Shown here: in pieces, positions 53,220-64,000 of the stretch
Layout of the letters: each line of letters opens with the position of its first letter
Position numbering within the stretch: position 1 is the first letter of the stretch
Assembly: GCA_949825065.1 (NCBI GenBank)
Contig: OX463842.1
Coordinates: 34,216,480 to 34,280,479 of the forward strand
DNA length: 64,000 nucleotides
Direction of reading: 5' to 3'
From: Odontocerum albicorne
Lineage: Eukaryota; Arthropoda; Insecta; Trichoptera; Odontoceridae
Translations under genes and position numbers: made by a program
The notes under the pieces: model-generated
Database searches by the model: none
The model's input: only the letters and a program-made list of their open reading frames with translations
What the model was told of the DNA's origin: nothing

Positions 53220-53470
53220 AAATATAGAAGCGAACACTGAATTATGTTGTGCCCCATAAGCAGTGGTGTTCCATTAAATAATATATTAAACCTAAGTGTG
53301 ATATAATGTAATATAATGCAATAATACGTATGGTTGAATCAATTTATTGAATTTTAAAAGAATGATCAATTAGGTGTCAGAGAAGTATAATGATTTGTGA
53401 AGATGTTAGTGTGGGGATGTGTTGATGTTGAGGAGGTAAAAGATGGATCTTGTGATAAAAAAAGGTCTCG
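53220..53470 (+). mobile_element. Weak LINE tail remnant
   Basis: GTTGAATCAATTTATTGAAT and TTTTAAAAGAATGATCAA resemble the family T1 end. Low similarity. Confidence 0.3.
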
Positions 53471-53701
53471 CTGTCTTCTTTTCTTACCTTGACAGACAAA
53501 TAGCGTGATATTATTTATGTAAGTAATTCATATAGGTATATCTGTTTTATTACATAAATTGCTACGAGAATTGTTTAAAATTCATATTAGTTAGTTATGG
53601 AGCGCCATTACAACTTACGAAATACAATTCGGTTGGAAAAACCTCCACATAACATGAGCGAAGTGTACTAACCATTAGACATATGCGTCAATTAAAAGGG
53701 A

Positions 53702-53770
53702 TTGATTATAGGACATATCTAGGAGACATAGCTAGGGGACATAGCTAGAGGAAATAGCTAGGGGCATAAC
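53702..53770. repeat. Short tandem repeat, about 14-bp unit
   Basis: GACATAGCTAGGG and variants, four times. Confidence 0.75.
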
Positions 53771-54684
53771 TAGTTTTTAGTTTTGTTTTACTCAGTATTT
53801 ATAAAATACGTCTAAAGTTACTGGCAAACAATTAGTTAAATAAACACAACAACTATTTAAATGATGTTCTACTTTTCTTTGGGAAACATACAATCCCCAA
53901 TGAAAAAAACTTCAATTATAAAGATATCAGGTTCGAATACCTTTGACTTCGGTCATATCTATTATTTAAAAAAAAAGAAAAAGTATATGACATAATTATT
54001 TATCCCGATGACTATAAATCAATCAAGAAACGATATTATAATATGTTGTACAATAATGTTAGATGAATACTTTCTACCTATTACATTTCGATATCTCTAA
54101 ATTGATCTCTGGTAAAATCTCATCAGCGTTGTCTATGTAAGTAACACCACTGTCAACAACCTTGCAAAATTTCGTTAAAGAATGATAAATCTCATGGCAA
54201 TACCAGATGATTGTTAATTATGCAATCAAAACGTACATTTTTCAGTTATTACAAAATATCTCAAACAAAGAAGAGACGGGTTAATTTAATTCAATGAAAA
54301 ACTAAAATGCTTCGAAAAATAATTGTAGAGCAAAACGCTTTGAACATCTCTGGAATGTTATTAGACTATTCGAACGATGATGACAAAACCTACGTAAGTA
54401 CTCTTCAGCTATTGTATGTATTTTGAATATATTTTGATGTAACAGCATACAAAGAGTCGGGTTCCATCAAATACTTCAAATTATACATTGATTACAATTA
54501 GAAAGTTTTCTGAAGATGGTGCTTCGTTAATAAAAGGATACTTACTATATATCATATAATTATTATCAAAATATTTTCTCTTAATTACGTGTGTACTTGA
54601 AGCCAGCACACTTCGCAACATAAACAATACTTTAAGAAAAATTAATGAAGTTACAGAGATGATTTTTTTTTTAAATATTTGTGT

Positions 54685-54880
54685 ATCATTATCATCATCA
54701 TTGTCAACCAGGGTCGATCCACTGCTGTCTTCCCAAGTCGACTCTAAATAGTTCGGTTTGTTGCTCATTGGTGCCATATGATGGTGTCATGCTTCCTGAT
54801 TTTATCTATCCAGCGTACTTTCGGTCTTCTTCTGGACCTCTTAATGTCTCTTGAGTACCATTGGATACGTATTTTTTTAA
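54685..54880 (-). mobile_element. LINE 3' end (family T3)
   Basis: Minus-strand frames give SRDIKRSRRRPKVRWIDKIR and then a WHQ...NRTI-type end, followed by a TGATGATGATAATGAT tail. This is the terminal block of an RTE/Jockey-like RT (RRRPKVRW-D-IR pattern). Confidence 0.7.
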
Positions 54881-55099
54881 TGTACTTAACAATATTTAAG
54901 GGATGATTCGCTTGGTAAATATTCAACATTTGTGTAAACTCTAAAAAGTGGGATGTGCTATTAATGTTTTAATTAGTGCAGTGCGCCTAGAGTTAACACA
55001 CGTGGTCTTTACTCGTTATTAGGTCTCACAACTTATGAAGTTGATGAGAATTTATGATAAGTATTAAATAATGAATCAACAATCGGTAAAAAGCATCAA

Positions 55100-55280
55100 C
55101 TAAAAATGTCCTCAGCAAGATACAGGCTAAAGCCTAGTTTACTGGGGACATAACAAATGAAACGCAACAAACCCGGATCCATATAAATTAAGTATCCACT
55201 TTATATTAACTGGCTCTTTTTGTTGTTTGTCTTGTTTTTCATACATATAAATATAATACTTGCCATGTAAATATACAAAG
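55100..55280 (+). mobile_element. LINE 3' tail only (family T4)
   Basis: AAGATACAGGCTAAAGCCTA, GAAACGCAACAAACCCGGAT and ATAATACTTGCCATGTAAAT match the 47.7-kb tail. Confidence 0.8.
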
Positions 55281-55526
55281 TACAATATAACATAGTATAG
55301 GCATATGATAATCATGATTAATGTTTCAAATTCCCAGGTATGACGAAGTTTTTTTAAAATTTATAGTAACATTTGGTTACACAAAATACGAATTTTGAAT
55401 GAATTTTAAAAATAAAGGGTGTAATGAGATGTTTTCATTTTTATTTTGATATTTATTTCCACTCACCCTGCCCAGTTTCTTTTCAGGGACTTCTCAAACA
55501 GTTTGAATATGTTCTTTATTTATGTA

Positions 55527-56405
55527 TACGAGGGTTGCTACTTAAATTTTGAGACAGACAAGTAAAAACAAATATTTATCATCGAAAATGGCTTTTTTGT
55601 TTTTCAAAATACTCTCCATGAAGATCGATACACTTTTGCATGCGTTTGAACGAATTTTCCAAGCACTTTTTCCACTCCGAATGAGGTAACTTCAAAACAT
55701 GCGTTTTGAACGCATCAACCGCTTCTTCAGGCGCCGAAAAACGGTGACCTGGCAATTTATTTTTGATGTTCGGGAATAAAAATAAGTCATTGGGTGCCAA
55801 ATCAGGGCTGTACGGCGGATGACCCATCAATTCGATGTTTTGAGTGCTTAAAAAGTCACTTGTTTGAGCCGATGTGTGAAAGCTCGCATTGTCGCGGTGG
55901 AGAATGATCCGTCTTCGGCGGTTGGTTTTCTTCATTTCTCGAACATTTAGTGTGTACCATTCAGAATTGACCGTACGACGTTCCACTAAAAGCACTGTTG
56001 CGACATGACCATGTATACCGAAGAAACAAGCCACCATTTGCTTCGAAGTGCTTCGTGCGCGAACAACTTTTATTGGATTTGGCTCGTCTTGAAAGACACA
56101 TACAGTAGACTGCTGTTTAGTTTCTGGCTCATATGCATAGATCCATGATTCGTCGCCTGTCACAATCTTATAGACGTCTTTTGAAGCACCGCGATCAAAT
56201 TTTTTCAACATTTCTTTGGACCAATCGACACGAGCCTTTTTTGAGCGATTGCCAAATTATGCGGTATCCATCGCGAACAAATCTTTTTGACGGCCAAATT
56301 TTCATGCAATATTGAATGCATGCAAGTGGAACTAATGCTCAAACATGCCTCAATCTCACGATAAGTCACATGACGATTTTGCAATATCAGTTCACGCACA
56401 GCATA
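55527..56405 (-). mobile_element. Mariner element, 3' end intact, 5' end lost at the gap
   Basis: The 3' TIR ACGAGGGTTGCTACTTAAAT begins at 55527. The transposase reads on the minus strand in two overlapping frames. The 5' part stops near 56405, 48 bp from the N run, and the 5' TIR is not visible. Confidence 0.9.
55579..56399 (-). pseudogene. Mariner transposase (DD34D) with one frameshift
   Basis: 56205-56399 encodes MRELILQNRHVTYREIEACL and HENLAVKKICSRWIPHNLAI, the second helix-turn-helix and linker. 55579-56211 encodes the catalytic domain: GDESWIYAYEPETKQQSTV (first Asp), HRDNASFHTSAQT (second Asp) and PPYSPDLAPNDLFLFP (third Asp), with 34 residues between the last two, the mariner signature. 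The two frames differ by one base at a run of six T (56237-56242). The first 90 or so residues are absent. Apart from that indel the 210-residue catalytic frame is open. Confidence 0.93.
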
Positions 56406-56452
56406 TTAGGAATATGATTTTTTTAATCAAATGAAATTTTTTATACTGTTTT

Positions 56453-56652
56453 NNNNNNNNNNNNNNNNNNNNNNNNNNNNNNNNNNNNNNNNNNNNNNNN
56501 NNNNNNNNNNNNNNNNNNNNNNNNNNNNNNNNNNNNNNNNNNNNNNNNNNNNNNNNNNNNNNNNNNNNNNNNNNNNNNNNNNNNNNNNNNNNNNNNNNNN
56601 NNNNNNNNNNNNNNNNNNNNNNNNNNNNNNNNNNNNNNNNNNNNNNNNNNNN
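56453..56652. other. Assembly gap, 200 N
   Basis: A run of exactly 200 N, a conventional gap size, so true length is unknown. It directly follows the truncated mariner. Confidence 1.
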
Positions 56653-58050
56653 ATCAGAATCAGATCACGCCATCGCAATCATATTTGTTAAGTCAACATT
56701 ATCTAAGAACGATTCCGATTAAAAACCTCACCTTGTAATTGGAAAAGTTCCTCGTATGAAATATTTTAAACAAATATCTTTTTGAGAAAAATTTTCAGTT
56801 CTTTAAAGGAATTTCTATTAAAACGGAATGTGTAGAACACATGGAAAATGCCACTGAAAATGAGAATATACTCGTAATATTATTTCAGTCATTACTATTA
56901 TTTCAATCATTCAGTAGACTATTCTATAAGAATTTTACACATTAAAAAAATTGACAGCATGATTTCATTAGTTGATCATATATATTGAATAAAGTAAACG
57001 GCTTTGTGTCGTTCATTCACTATCACAAATATTGAATTAATCAAACGTAAATGTTACATTTGATTAATTCAATATTTAAATGCAAATTTTTGTCAGAAAA
57101 TGTCTATTTATTAAATTTAACTGAAAATATAAATGCTATTTTTTATCAGAAAAATGTCTATTTATTAAAAAAAAACTTGAGCCATACTGTCTGTCGTTTC
57201 AAGTATGGCTCTAGTTATGATATTCAGTCTGAGAATTTCTTTATTTCATAGAAAACTGTTACACTTATGCCAAATAAAAACATATCTCAACGGTTTTGTT
57301 ATTTTGTCATGAATTTAAAAACTTATTCATATATTTGTTGAATAAATTAAATTCTTCATGTTATTTTTCAAGTACATGTTCATTCATGATTTCAACGATA
57401 CATGTTGAAAGTTGAAGATTTTTCATTCAACTCCAGAACGTCTTTCTGGAGATTTTCAGAACAAAGTCCGCGTCAGGCTGGTTTATGTATAGTACTGTTC
57501 CATCTGCGAATATATACGAGTATTAACAGTTGTTTTACGTCCTCTTAACGTCAGATCACTAAAAACAGTTTAGCGCTTCCACCGCACCTAGAGACGTTGT
57601 ATAGCGCGGGGCGAAATACTCGTAAATTTGTTATAATTTTTTTATGAAAACCTAGTGAAAACGTATAAACATTATTAACCATAATGGCACCTTTCCCCAA
57701 AACCTCTAAAATACCAATAAACTGATTGCATAAAAATCAAGGTAATTAAAAAAGTGTTTAAAATAATTTGAAAAACAAGGTCATTTAAAAAGTGATATCA
57801 CCAACTCCGATAAATTTGCACGACTGTCCAAAACAATGACCTTTTGTTGAAATAATCTTATAAACAAATGTTAATGAGTTCACATTGGCATAAGGAAGTT
57901 GTTTCATGAATCTATTGTATCATCGCTGACTGGAGCAATCATGATACTAGGAAAGGAAAGAAAACATAAATAACACTTTGTAATTTACCATGTGACGTTA
58001 TGAGTAAGTCTTATTACAGTTAATCGTAGGGCGCAGCTGCTTAAAACAAA
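56653..58050. other. No supported feature
   Basis: AT-rich; a GC-richer patch at 57540-57615 is not recognisable. Confidence 0.4.
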
Positions 58051-58054
58051 CTAC

Positions 58055-58760
58055 ATACATACCAACACGTCATTTTCCAGTCAGGCTAGGCAGAGAAGTC
58101 AGAGTGCCAGACTTTCCACTTTTCTATCGCGACACATATTTTGCCTCCTCTACATACCTTTTCATACAACTTCTACGATTTTAATGACTGTTAACATTAT
58201 TTCTTTTAAAATATAATTTGCTTTATTCAACCAAACTTTACTTCGTCTTTTTCTACCACGCATAATTTTTTTCCTTAAACAATTTGGCATAACGCTGTTT
58301 CCCGATCAATACGATCAATTCAAGATCACTCGTAACTAGTTCAAACCATTAAATAAATAAAGGAGGTTGAGGCACTTCAATGTCACTATCAAGTAGTGTC
58401 ATCTAGATTCATTAATTCAGATATAAAATAGTATAAGAGTAAAATCAGTAAATAAAGTAAATCTGCCAGGAATCGAACGTTTATACTGTATACATTTACA
58501 GTGTAAATTCGTTCTCTTAGTATTTCTTCATTCAAACCATCTAAAAGTATTTCTTCTTTATTCTTCATCTTACTCAAACCACCAGCCTTAAGCTTATATA
58601 CATCCTTTATATTATGATTCCGCCATACATTATCGCCCCATATATTCTTCACAGTGCATGCATTTCTACATCTATTATATGATATGGCCCTTGTCATTTT
58701 TTACGCCTATGTTTCACTCCCGTACATTCAAGTTTGTATTAAAGCACTCATAAGGATATA
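58055..58760 (-). mobile_element. LINE 3' region (family T1), long but decayed
   Basis: Plus-strand AACACGTCATTTTCCAGTCA, AGGCAGAGAAGTCAGAGTG, CAACTTCTACGATTTTAATG and, further in, GCATGCATTTCTACATC and TTTCACTCCCGTACATTCAA match the family order as at 40.6-41.1 kb. Confidence 0.7.
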
Positions 58761-59139
58761 GTTGAAAATCTTTGTGTATTTTGTCAGTGTTCTTGTTAAT
58801 CTTACTTAGTTTCCTATCGCTACACCGTCCAATATCTTTCCTAACTCTTACATCATTCGAAAAATACTGAAATATCAGAATTCCTTATCTTTAATTGTTT
58901 TTAAATTCATATTGACCGCGCTGAAAGGTTTTCAATGACATCTTTAAAATTAGAATTGAAACTTATGCTGCAAAACATCGTTTTAAACTATGTTTAAAAA
59001 TGTTTTACTAAAGTTAATAAAGTTTGTCTAAATTTATCATAATTTATTTAAATTTTGTCTAAATCGTTCCACATTTTTGTGAAAATCATTTAATTAAATG
59101 AGATTTTCAAATTCTTTGGTTCCACAAAGCATACTCGTA

Positions 59140-59835
59140 TTATGCACACATATATACCATCAGCTCATTTTCATTTTGTGATAAGCAGAAAGGACAGAGC
59201 GCCCAGCTTTCATATCATGAAATATTTTCTTCGCGTCCACTACATCCATATACATTTCATATAGCTTCTTCTATTTATTTTACTTCTTACCTTTCATTCT
59301 TTCAAAATTTCGTTCACTTGGTCCAACATGCTTTTTGTTCTCTACCACGGCGTTTTTGCGCTGCAAATTTGTTTAGTCAGCCTTTCGTCAACCACGTGTT
59401 CAACATGTCCGAACCACCTCAAAGTGCAGTCCTCCGTGATCTAGTTGGTACGGCGCTTGTCTTTGAACCCGGGAGTGCGATTTCGAATCCCGCTAGAACC
59501 CAGATTTCAAAAAGAATTTCATTATGGTTTTCACTCAAGACCTCTTTTACATATTTTTGATTGACCGAAAAGATTTTTATATGGCAATAAGCCCGCCAGG
59601 TTGTACTACATGTATACAACCAAAGTGTAATCCAATACAAAGTGCACATTTCACCCTATTTTACACATCTGTTTTTACCTCAGATTAATTCTTAATAATT
59701 ACATATCATAATTTGTTAATCATCGACCATCCATATATTTTTTTTAAGTACACGCATTTTCACCGTGTTTACTTACCAATTTTCATTATTTTTTCCACGT
59801 CCACGTTTACTTCCATACATAAATGTTGGCCCTTG
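59140..59835 (-). mobile_element. LINE 3' region (family T1), interrupted by a SINE
   Basis: The tail blocks run from 59150 to 59428 and resume at 59638. Just before the break the minus strand encodes LRWFGHVEHVVDERLTKQIC, the usual RT C-terminal motif, and after the SINE TTTACTTCCATACATAAATG continues the family. Confidence 0.75.
59429..59637 (+). mobile_element. SINE family A copy 13, with target duplication
   Basis: Head CCTCCGTGATCTAGTTGG, B-box region GATTTCGAATCCCGC, body ATGGTTTTCACTCAAGACC, CAATAAGCCCGCCAGGTTG and end AAAGTGTAATCCAATA. Flanked by CAAAGTGCA at 59420-59428 and 59638-59646, a perfect 9-bp target site duplication. This copy fixes the family length at about 209 bp. Confidence 0.95.
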
Positions 59836-59887
59836 GGACCCGTTGGGAGTCATATTTTCGGAAAGTATATGACTCCCAACGGGTCCC
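59835..59887. repeat. Perfect 21-bp inverted repeat
   Basis: GGGACCCGTTGGGAGTCATA plus T, an 11-base loop TTTCGGAAAGT, then the exact complement. GC-rich in an AT-rich setting. Confidence 0.95.
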
Positions 59888-59889
59888 GA

Positions 59890-61715
59890 GATGTTGATAT
59901 AACACGGTTCATATGTTAAATATTTTAAGAAAACACGTCCACATGTAACAAAACAAACCATAGACAAATAAGTTCGTCCAAATAAAAAAAATCAAGGGAA
60001 TTAATGTGCAGTTAGATTTTTCCTTATTTTGGACACATTCCAATATTAAAATACGAATATTTTTTTAGCCTTAATCACACGAATTCTTTACTGCACATTT
60101 GTTTTTTAATGGAACTATAAATCCAGCTTTTAACAAGTATTTTTTTTGTATCATAAAAGTTTTGAAATGTGAAAGTTGTGGTTTTTAAATAATGCTAGAA
60201 AGTTTCTTCTCCAATAAATTAGATTTTTTCCGATATTTAATTGTATCGAAAATGCAAATATTGTAGAAGTTTTTTAACCTAAGATTTTAACTAGAAATCT
60301 ATTTAAGAAACATCTGCAGTTCGTCCAATATATCAAGAATTGTTTTGAGAAAGTTAAGTAAAATATAAAGAATGGACGGTTTCAAGAAGGAAAGCAACGA
60401 TATTTATCTATTATAGATTTTATAATAAGGAAAAATCTAGAAGTGTACTAAAAGTCAAACGTAGTAGATAAGATGGTTTGCTAGTAATGCTTTAACATTG
60501 TTTGATCAGAAATTGTTTTAATGGTGAAGAGTATTGGAGAATGAGAGAATAGTCGAATTTTAAAAACAAGAGAAAATCTTAAATTGAATCATGAGTCTTG
60601 TACAAATGGTTGAGCATATGGAAAGTAAGAATACAGAAGTATAAGTAAAAATATTTTGAACCTTAAACACAAGGTAAATAAATTATATTAGAGCGGCTTA
60701 TATGAAATATAATGTGCTTGTGAAAGTACACATATTGGAATGACACAAGGGATTATAGGCACTAGAATACAAGAATTATATAGAACATAGGCACTAGAAT
60801 ACAAAGGTTATCCATTCAATAACATTTTTTCAGAATTCGCACACCGTATTATAAAGACAAATCGTGATATTAAAGAAAGTAAAGTTGAAATTTTACGACC
60901 ATCACAAAATTATATGATACTTTATAGCATCGGTACAAAAGCTGTAGAATAGGTGAATGGCTGCCGCTCAATCCTCGGAGATTCCGGTTTGCTTCTTGCG
61001 GTTTAGGTGAAGAGCAGGGTGAAGAGATTCCTCTTTGGATGGTAGAAGTTTGTAGAAATAAAAACACAGTAGATATTCCAGAAGATGAGAATATATTTTT
61101 CGTATTTTTTGTCCCTTATGTCTAGCTTATCGCACATTGCAAGCAACTCGATCGGACCGCTTATGCCGTCAGTCTATGCTAGCTCAACGCTTGAGCGCTC
61201 ATTGCGTGCAGAGGTAGCGATCATGCGAGGACCACAAAGGGATGTTTTGTTTTCCAATACAACAATTTTTAACAAGCCATAATTAAAAAATGTTTATAAT
61301 TAATACATAAATAAAAATTACTAATCCACGTGACGCATACGTCCAATACAAATAATATGTATTTAAAAACATTAGATATCTAAAAGGCCTTAAGCAAAAA
61401 TAATATGTTTTAATTAACAAAATAATTTAAAATATTTCATCCCTCTTAAAAAAATACTTTGGGTCAAAATTTCACACACGCTTCCGACCTAAGTATTGGT
61501 CTTGTAGCAAACCGGATCGTTTCGCCTGAAGAGTTCCCGAGACAGGAAGTAGAAATTAATGTAATTTGTGGAATAACAAAGTTAAATATTCTTATAAAGG
61601 GAACCCATAAAGTTAAAGTCGAAATCTTTGATAAATTAGATCAGAAGTAATTGAAATGGGAATAATCTTGAAATGGCTGATGGGATACGAATGGATTCAC
61701 ATACTACGTTACCTT
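59890..61715. other. No supported feature
   Basis: AT-rich. A GC-rich block at 60950-61250 has short open frames without recognisable domains. I looked for a sulfatase first exon here and did not find one. Confidence 0.4.
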
Positions 61716-61719
61716 AGCC

Positions 61720-64000
61720 TAGGGGTTCCCAACCTTTTTGTACTCTAGAGCACATTCTAAAATATCGGTAGGGTGGCGGGCACCACCTATTTTTAATCGA
61801 CAAACTCCTTCCATAACTTCTCATTTTCCCATAATTTATTTTCTTATATTCATAATTTATTAATAAATAATAAACAAAATGTTTCAAAATAATAAAATTA
61901 CTATTCAAATTGCGTACACACAGAGAAATGTATTTACAAAACGTAAACAAAGTAAACAAAAAACACAAATACAAAGAAAACATTTTATAAAAAAATATAA
62001 TATCAATATGTCAATGTGATCTTTGGCATTGCATATCATTGGCCAGTGCCTCATACTCATAATTAAGAGAGTATGACGAAAGCAGATAGCAGATAATCCT
62101 GTTAGCAAACAATCATAAAGATGCTCATCGGTGAGTCGAGATCTATATCTTGATTTTATTCAGTTCATGTTTGAAAACAATGATTCGCATAAATATGTCG
62201 AACCGAAAAATTATTCTATTTTATATGCCGCTTTTTTAAAAAATGGGAACTTTTCTCTGTCCACTGTATTCCAAAAGTCCTCTGATATTAAGGATTTTAG
62301 CAAAATATCATTCTTAAGGCCCAAAATTTCTAACTCTAGTTCTTCTGTCTTACCTTGAACAAAATCTGCAATACATGCGGCCATTTCCATTACATTTATT
62401 TGGCAAGTAAAATGATTGATACAGAAGGAAACAATTGGCTCGATATGTGTAAACTGCAAAAATCTCTCTTCAAACTGTTTTTTTTAACACTTGAAGATGC
62501 TTAATAAATAATGACCCGTTTAATTCATTGTTACCTAGTATTTTCTTCAGATGTGGGAAATGCACGAGAGAATTGATCTGCAGATGTGATATCAACAAAT
62601 CCAATTTAGCTTTAAATGACTTTACAGAGCTTATCATTTCAGCTATGTTTTTGTCTTTCCCCTGCAACTCCAAATTTAAAGAATTCAATTTTTCCATGAT
62701 GTCTGTGAGAAATCCCAAATCAATCAGCCAGCGACAGTCAGCTAGTTCATCATAATTTTCCTTTTTATCGTTTATAAATGTTTCCTTTACTGAGCCAACG
62801 TACTTCAGTATGCAGATTAAGATCATGTTCTTTATCTTCAGTATCTTCTAACAGGGCCTTGAAAAGTCGGTGTTGCAAAGGAGCTGCTCGAATAGAATTG
62901 ATTATTTTTGTAACTATTTTCATAACGTGTTCAAATGGCAATATTTTACAACACAGAGCTTCCTGGTGGATAATACAGTGGTGGGACATAAAGTTTGAAA
63001 ATGATTCATCCTTCTTGCAGAGGGCAATAAATCCTTTGTTTTTACCTACCATTGCTGGTGCCCCATCGGTGGTTATCGTAGACAGCTTGTGCAAAGGCAT
63101 ATTTATTGACTTGGCGTATGTTCTGAATGTAATATAAATATCCTCACCCCTTGTCTGTCCTTTCATAGGTAATATTTGCAACATATCCTCTTTTACTGTG
63201 AAGTTACTAAATACCATTCTCACCATAACTGCTAACTGTGCGGTGTCTGATATATCTGTTGACTCGTCAAATTGTAGCGAGAACCAGTCACATATTTCCA
63301 AGTCAGTCTTTAACTGAGTTTGTATGTCTGTTGAAATTGCATGTATTCTTCTTGTGACGGTGTTATTTGACAACTGTAAGTCTTGTATTGCTGAGACAAT
63401 CTCACGTTTGTTAGAAAATCCATCAAACAAACAATCGGCACTAGTCAAAAATAGTTCTTTAAACAACTCACCATCAATGAAAGGTTTCTTCTTTTTTGCG
63501 AGCATGTGAGAAATTTTGAAAGAAGCAATGGTGGCCTTTTTAGAATTTTCCACATGTCTAGTGAAAACAGTCTGTTGTGCAGTTAGACTTGATTTTAGTT
63601 GACATATTTTTTTCTTTCTTACTTCAGATTTAAGTGGATAATTCACATCAAAAGTGGAATGAATTGTCTGAAAGCGTCGTTCAACATTATGTTTTTTCGG
63701 CACTGCAATACTACTACCACACAACAAATAAACGCATTTATTTTTCAAATTAACGAAACAATATGATTCCTCCCAATCAGTGTTAAAATTATAGGTTCGT
63801 TGTCCTTTTACTCGGTCCACTCATTTTAGGACTAAAAAAATAAAAAATAAATAGTAATTGAACTACAATATAATATCAATGTTATAGCGCACGTCTGTTC
63901 TACATTATATGCATAAATGTATTATAACAAGGACTATAACTATCCCCACAATCATAATAGATTATCGCTTATTAATATAATATATTACGCACCTCGCTTT
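61720..64000 (-). mobile_element. hAT-superfamily transposon, left end beyond window
   Basis: TAGGGGTTCCCAACCTTTTT at 61720 is a hAT-type terminal repeat. The transposase reads on the minus strand from about 63820 down to about 62000. The matching second TIR is not visible before 64000, so the element probably runs off the edge. Confidence 0.85.
62000..63820 (-). pseudogene. hAT transposase (SCAND3/ZBED/GTF2IRD2-like), broken
   Basis: The main frame (62765-63820, 351 residues) has a BED-like start (CVYLLCGSSIAVPKKHNVE), WFSLQFDESTDISDTAQLAV (catalytic Asp region), STITTDGAPAMVGKNKGFIA (second Asp) and LHTEVRWLSKGN. It then breaks by a deletion plus frameshift near 62790. A second frame (62470-62826) continues FINDKKENYDELADCRWLID and LGFLTDIMEKLNSLNLELQG until an extra A in an eight-A run (about 62485) shifts it. 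A third frame reads HIEPIVSFCINHFTC and ELELEILGLKNDILLKS, stops at 62211, and the dimerisation block STYLCESLFSNMN...RSRLTDEHL follows past two stops. Non-functional. Confidence 0.9.

Noticed and set aside
54481..54777. 98-residue minus-strand frame
   Set aside because: Part overlaps a LINE 3' end in a different frame; the rest is AT-rich.
56427..56691. Open frames across the N run
   Set aside because: They consist of unknown residues from the gap.
60870..61282. GC-rich block tested as the sulfatase first exon
   Set aside because: No signal peptide followed by the Asp-Asp-Leu pattern on the minus strand.

Overview
The window is eukaryotic nuclear DNA, almost certainly from an insect. It is AT-rich, its one host gene is split by spliceosomal introns, and most of it is transposable elements (TEs). 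The TE mix (tRNA-headed SINEs, endonuclease-type LINEs, mariner, Tigger/pogo, hAT, Penelope) fits a lepidopteran or a related order, but the order is an inference. There are no prokaryotic operons and no CRISPR array. A 200-base run of N at 56453-56652 marks an assembly gap.

The only convincing host gene is an arylsulfatase B-like sulfatase on the minus strand, read from about 51.5 kb down to 10.4 kb. Seven exons can be placed (51369-51528, 45366-45592, 21693-21801, 20519-20671, 18525-18682, 11700-11835, 10378-10811). All junctions have GT/AG ends, all phases agree, and together they read 459 codons including the stop. The catalytic CTPSR, GKWHLG, SDNG and KATLWEG motifs are present. The signal peptide and first metal-binding Asp pair lie on an upstream exon not found here. 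The true C-terminus may also lie on a further exon, because the last exon stops where relatives usually continue. The exon at 20519-20671 is followed by two decayed tandem copies.

Region by region. 0-10 kb is downstream of the gene: SINEs, a 74-bp minisatellite inside a LINE tail, a 50-bp minisatellite split by a clean Tigger insertion, and MITE-like repeats. 10-21 kb holds five sulfatase exons plus a mariner-derived MITE, a long foldback element, SINEs and an inverted LINE. 21.8-45.4 kb is one 23.6-kb intron. It holds an internally deleted mariner, an uninterrupted 932-codon LINE reading frame on the opposite strand, a second mariner MITE nested in an older repeat, a second Tigger copy, and a Penelope element with a GIY-YIG domain. 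45-52 kb has the next two exons and a LINE 3' half. 52-64 kb is upstream of the visible gene: LINE tails, a mariner transposase with one frameshift beside the gap, a SINE in a LINE with a perfect 9-bp target duplication, and a broken hAT transposase at the right edge.

The most unusual items are the decayed exon duplicates, two paralogous copies of one unknown repeat each carrying a different mariner insertion, two SINE families sharing a tRNA head but with different bodies, a 5'-inverted LINE, a degenerate hammerhead-like motif downstream of the Penelope reading frames, and a strong excess of the 8-mer TACTCGTA (about 30 copies in 64 kb, about 2 expected). All homology statements rest on reading the sequence and on family knowledge; no search was run.
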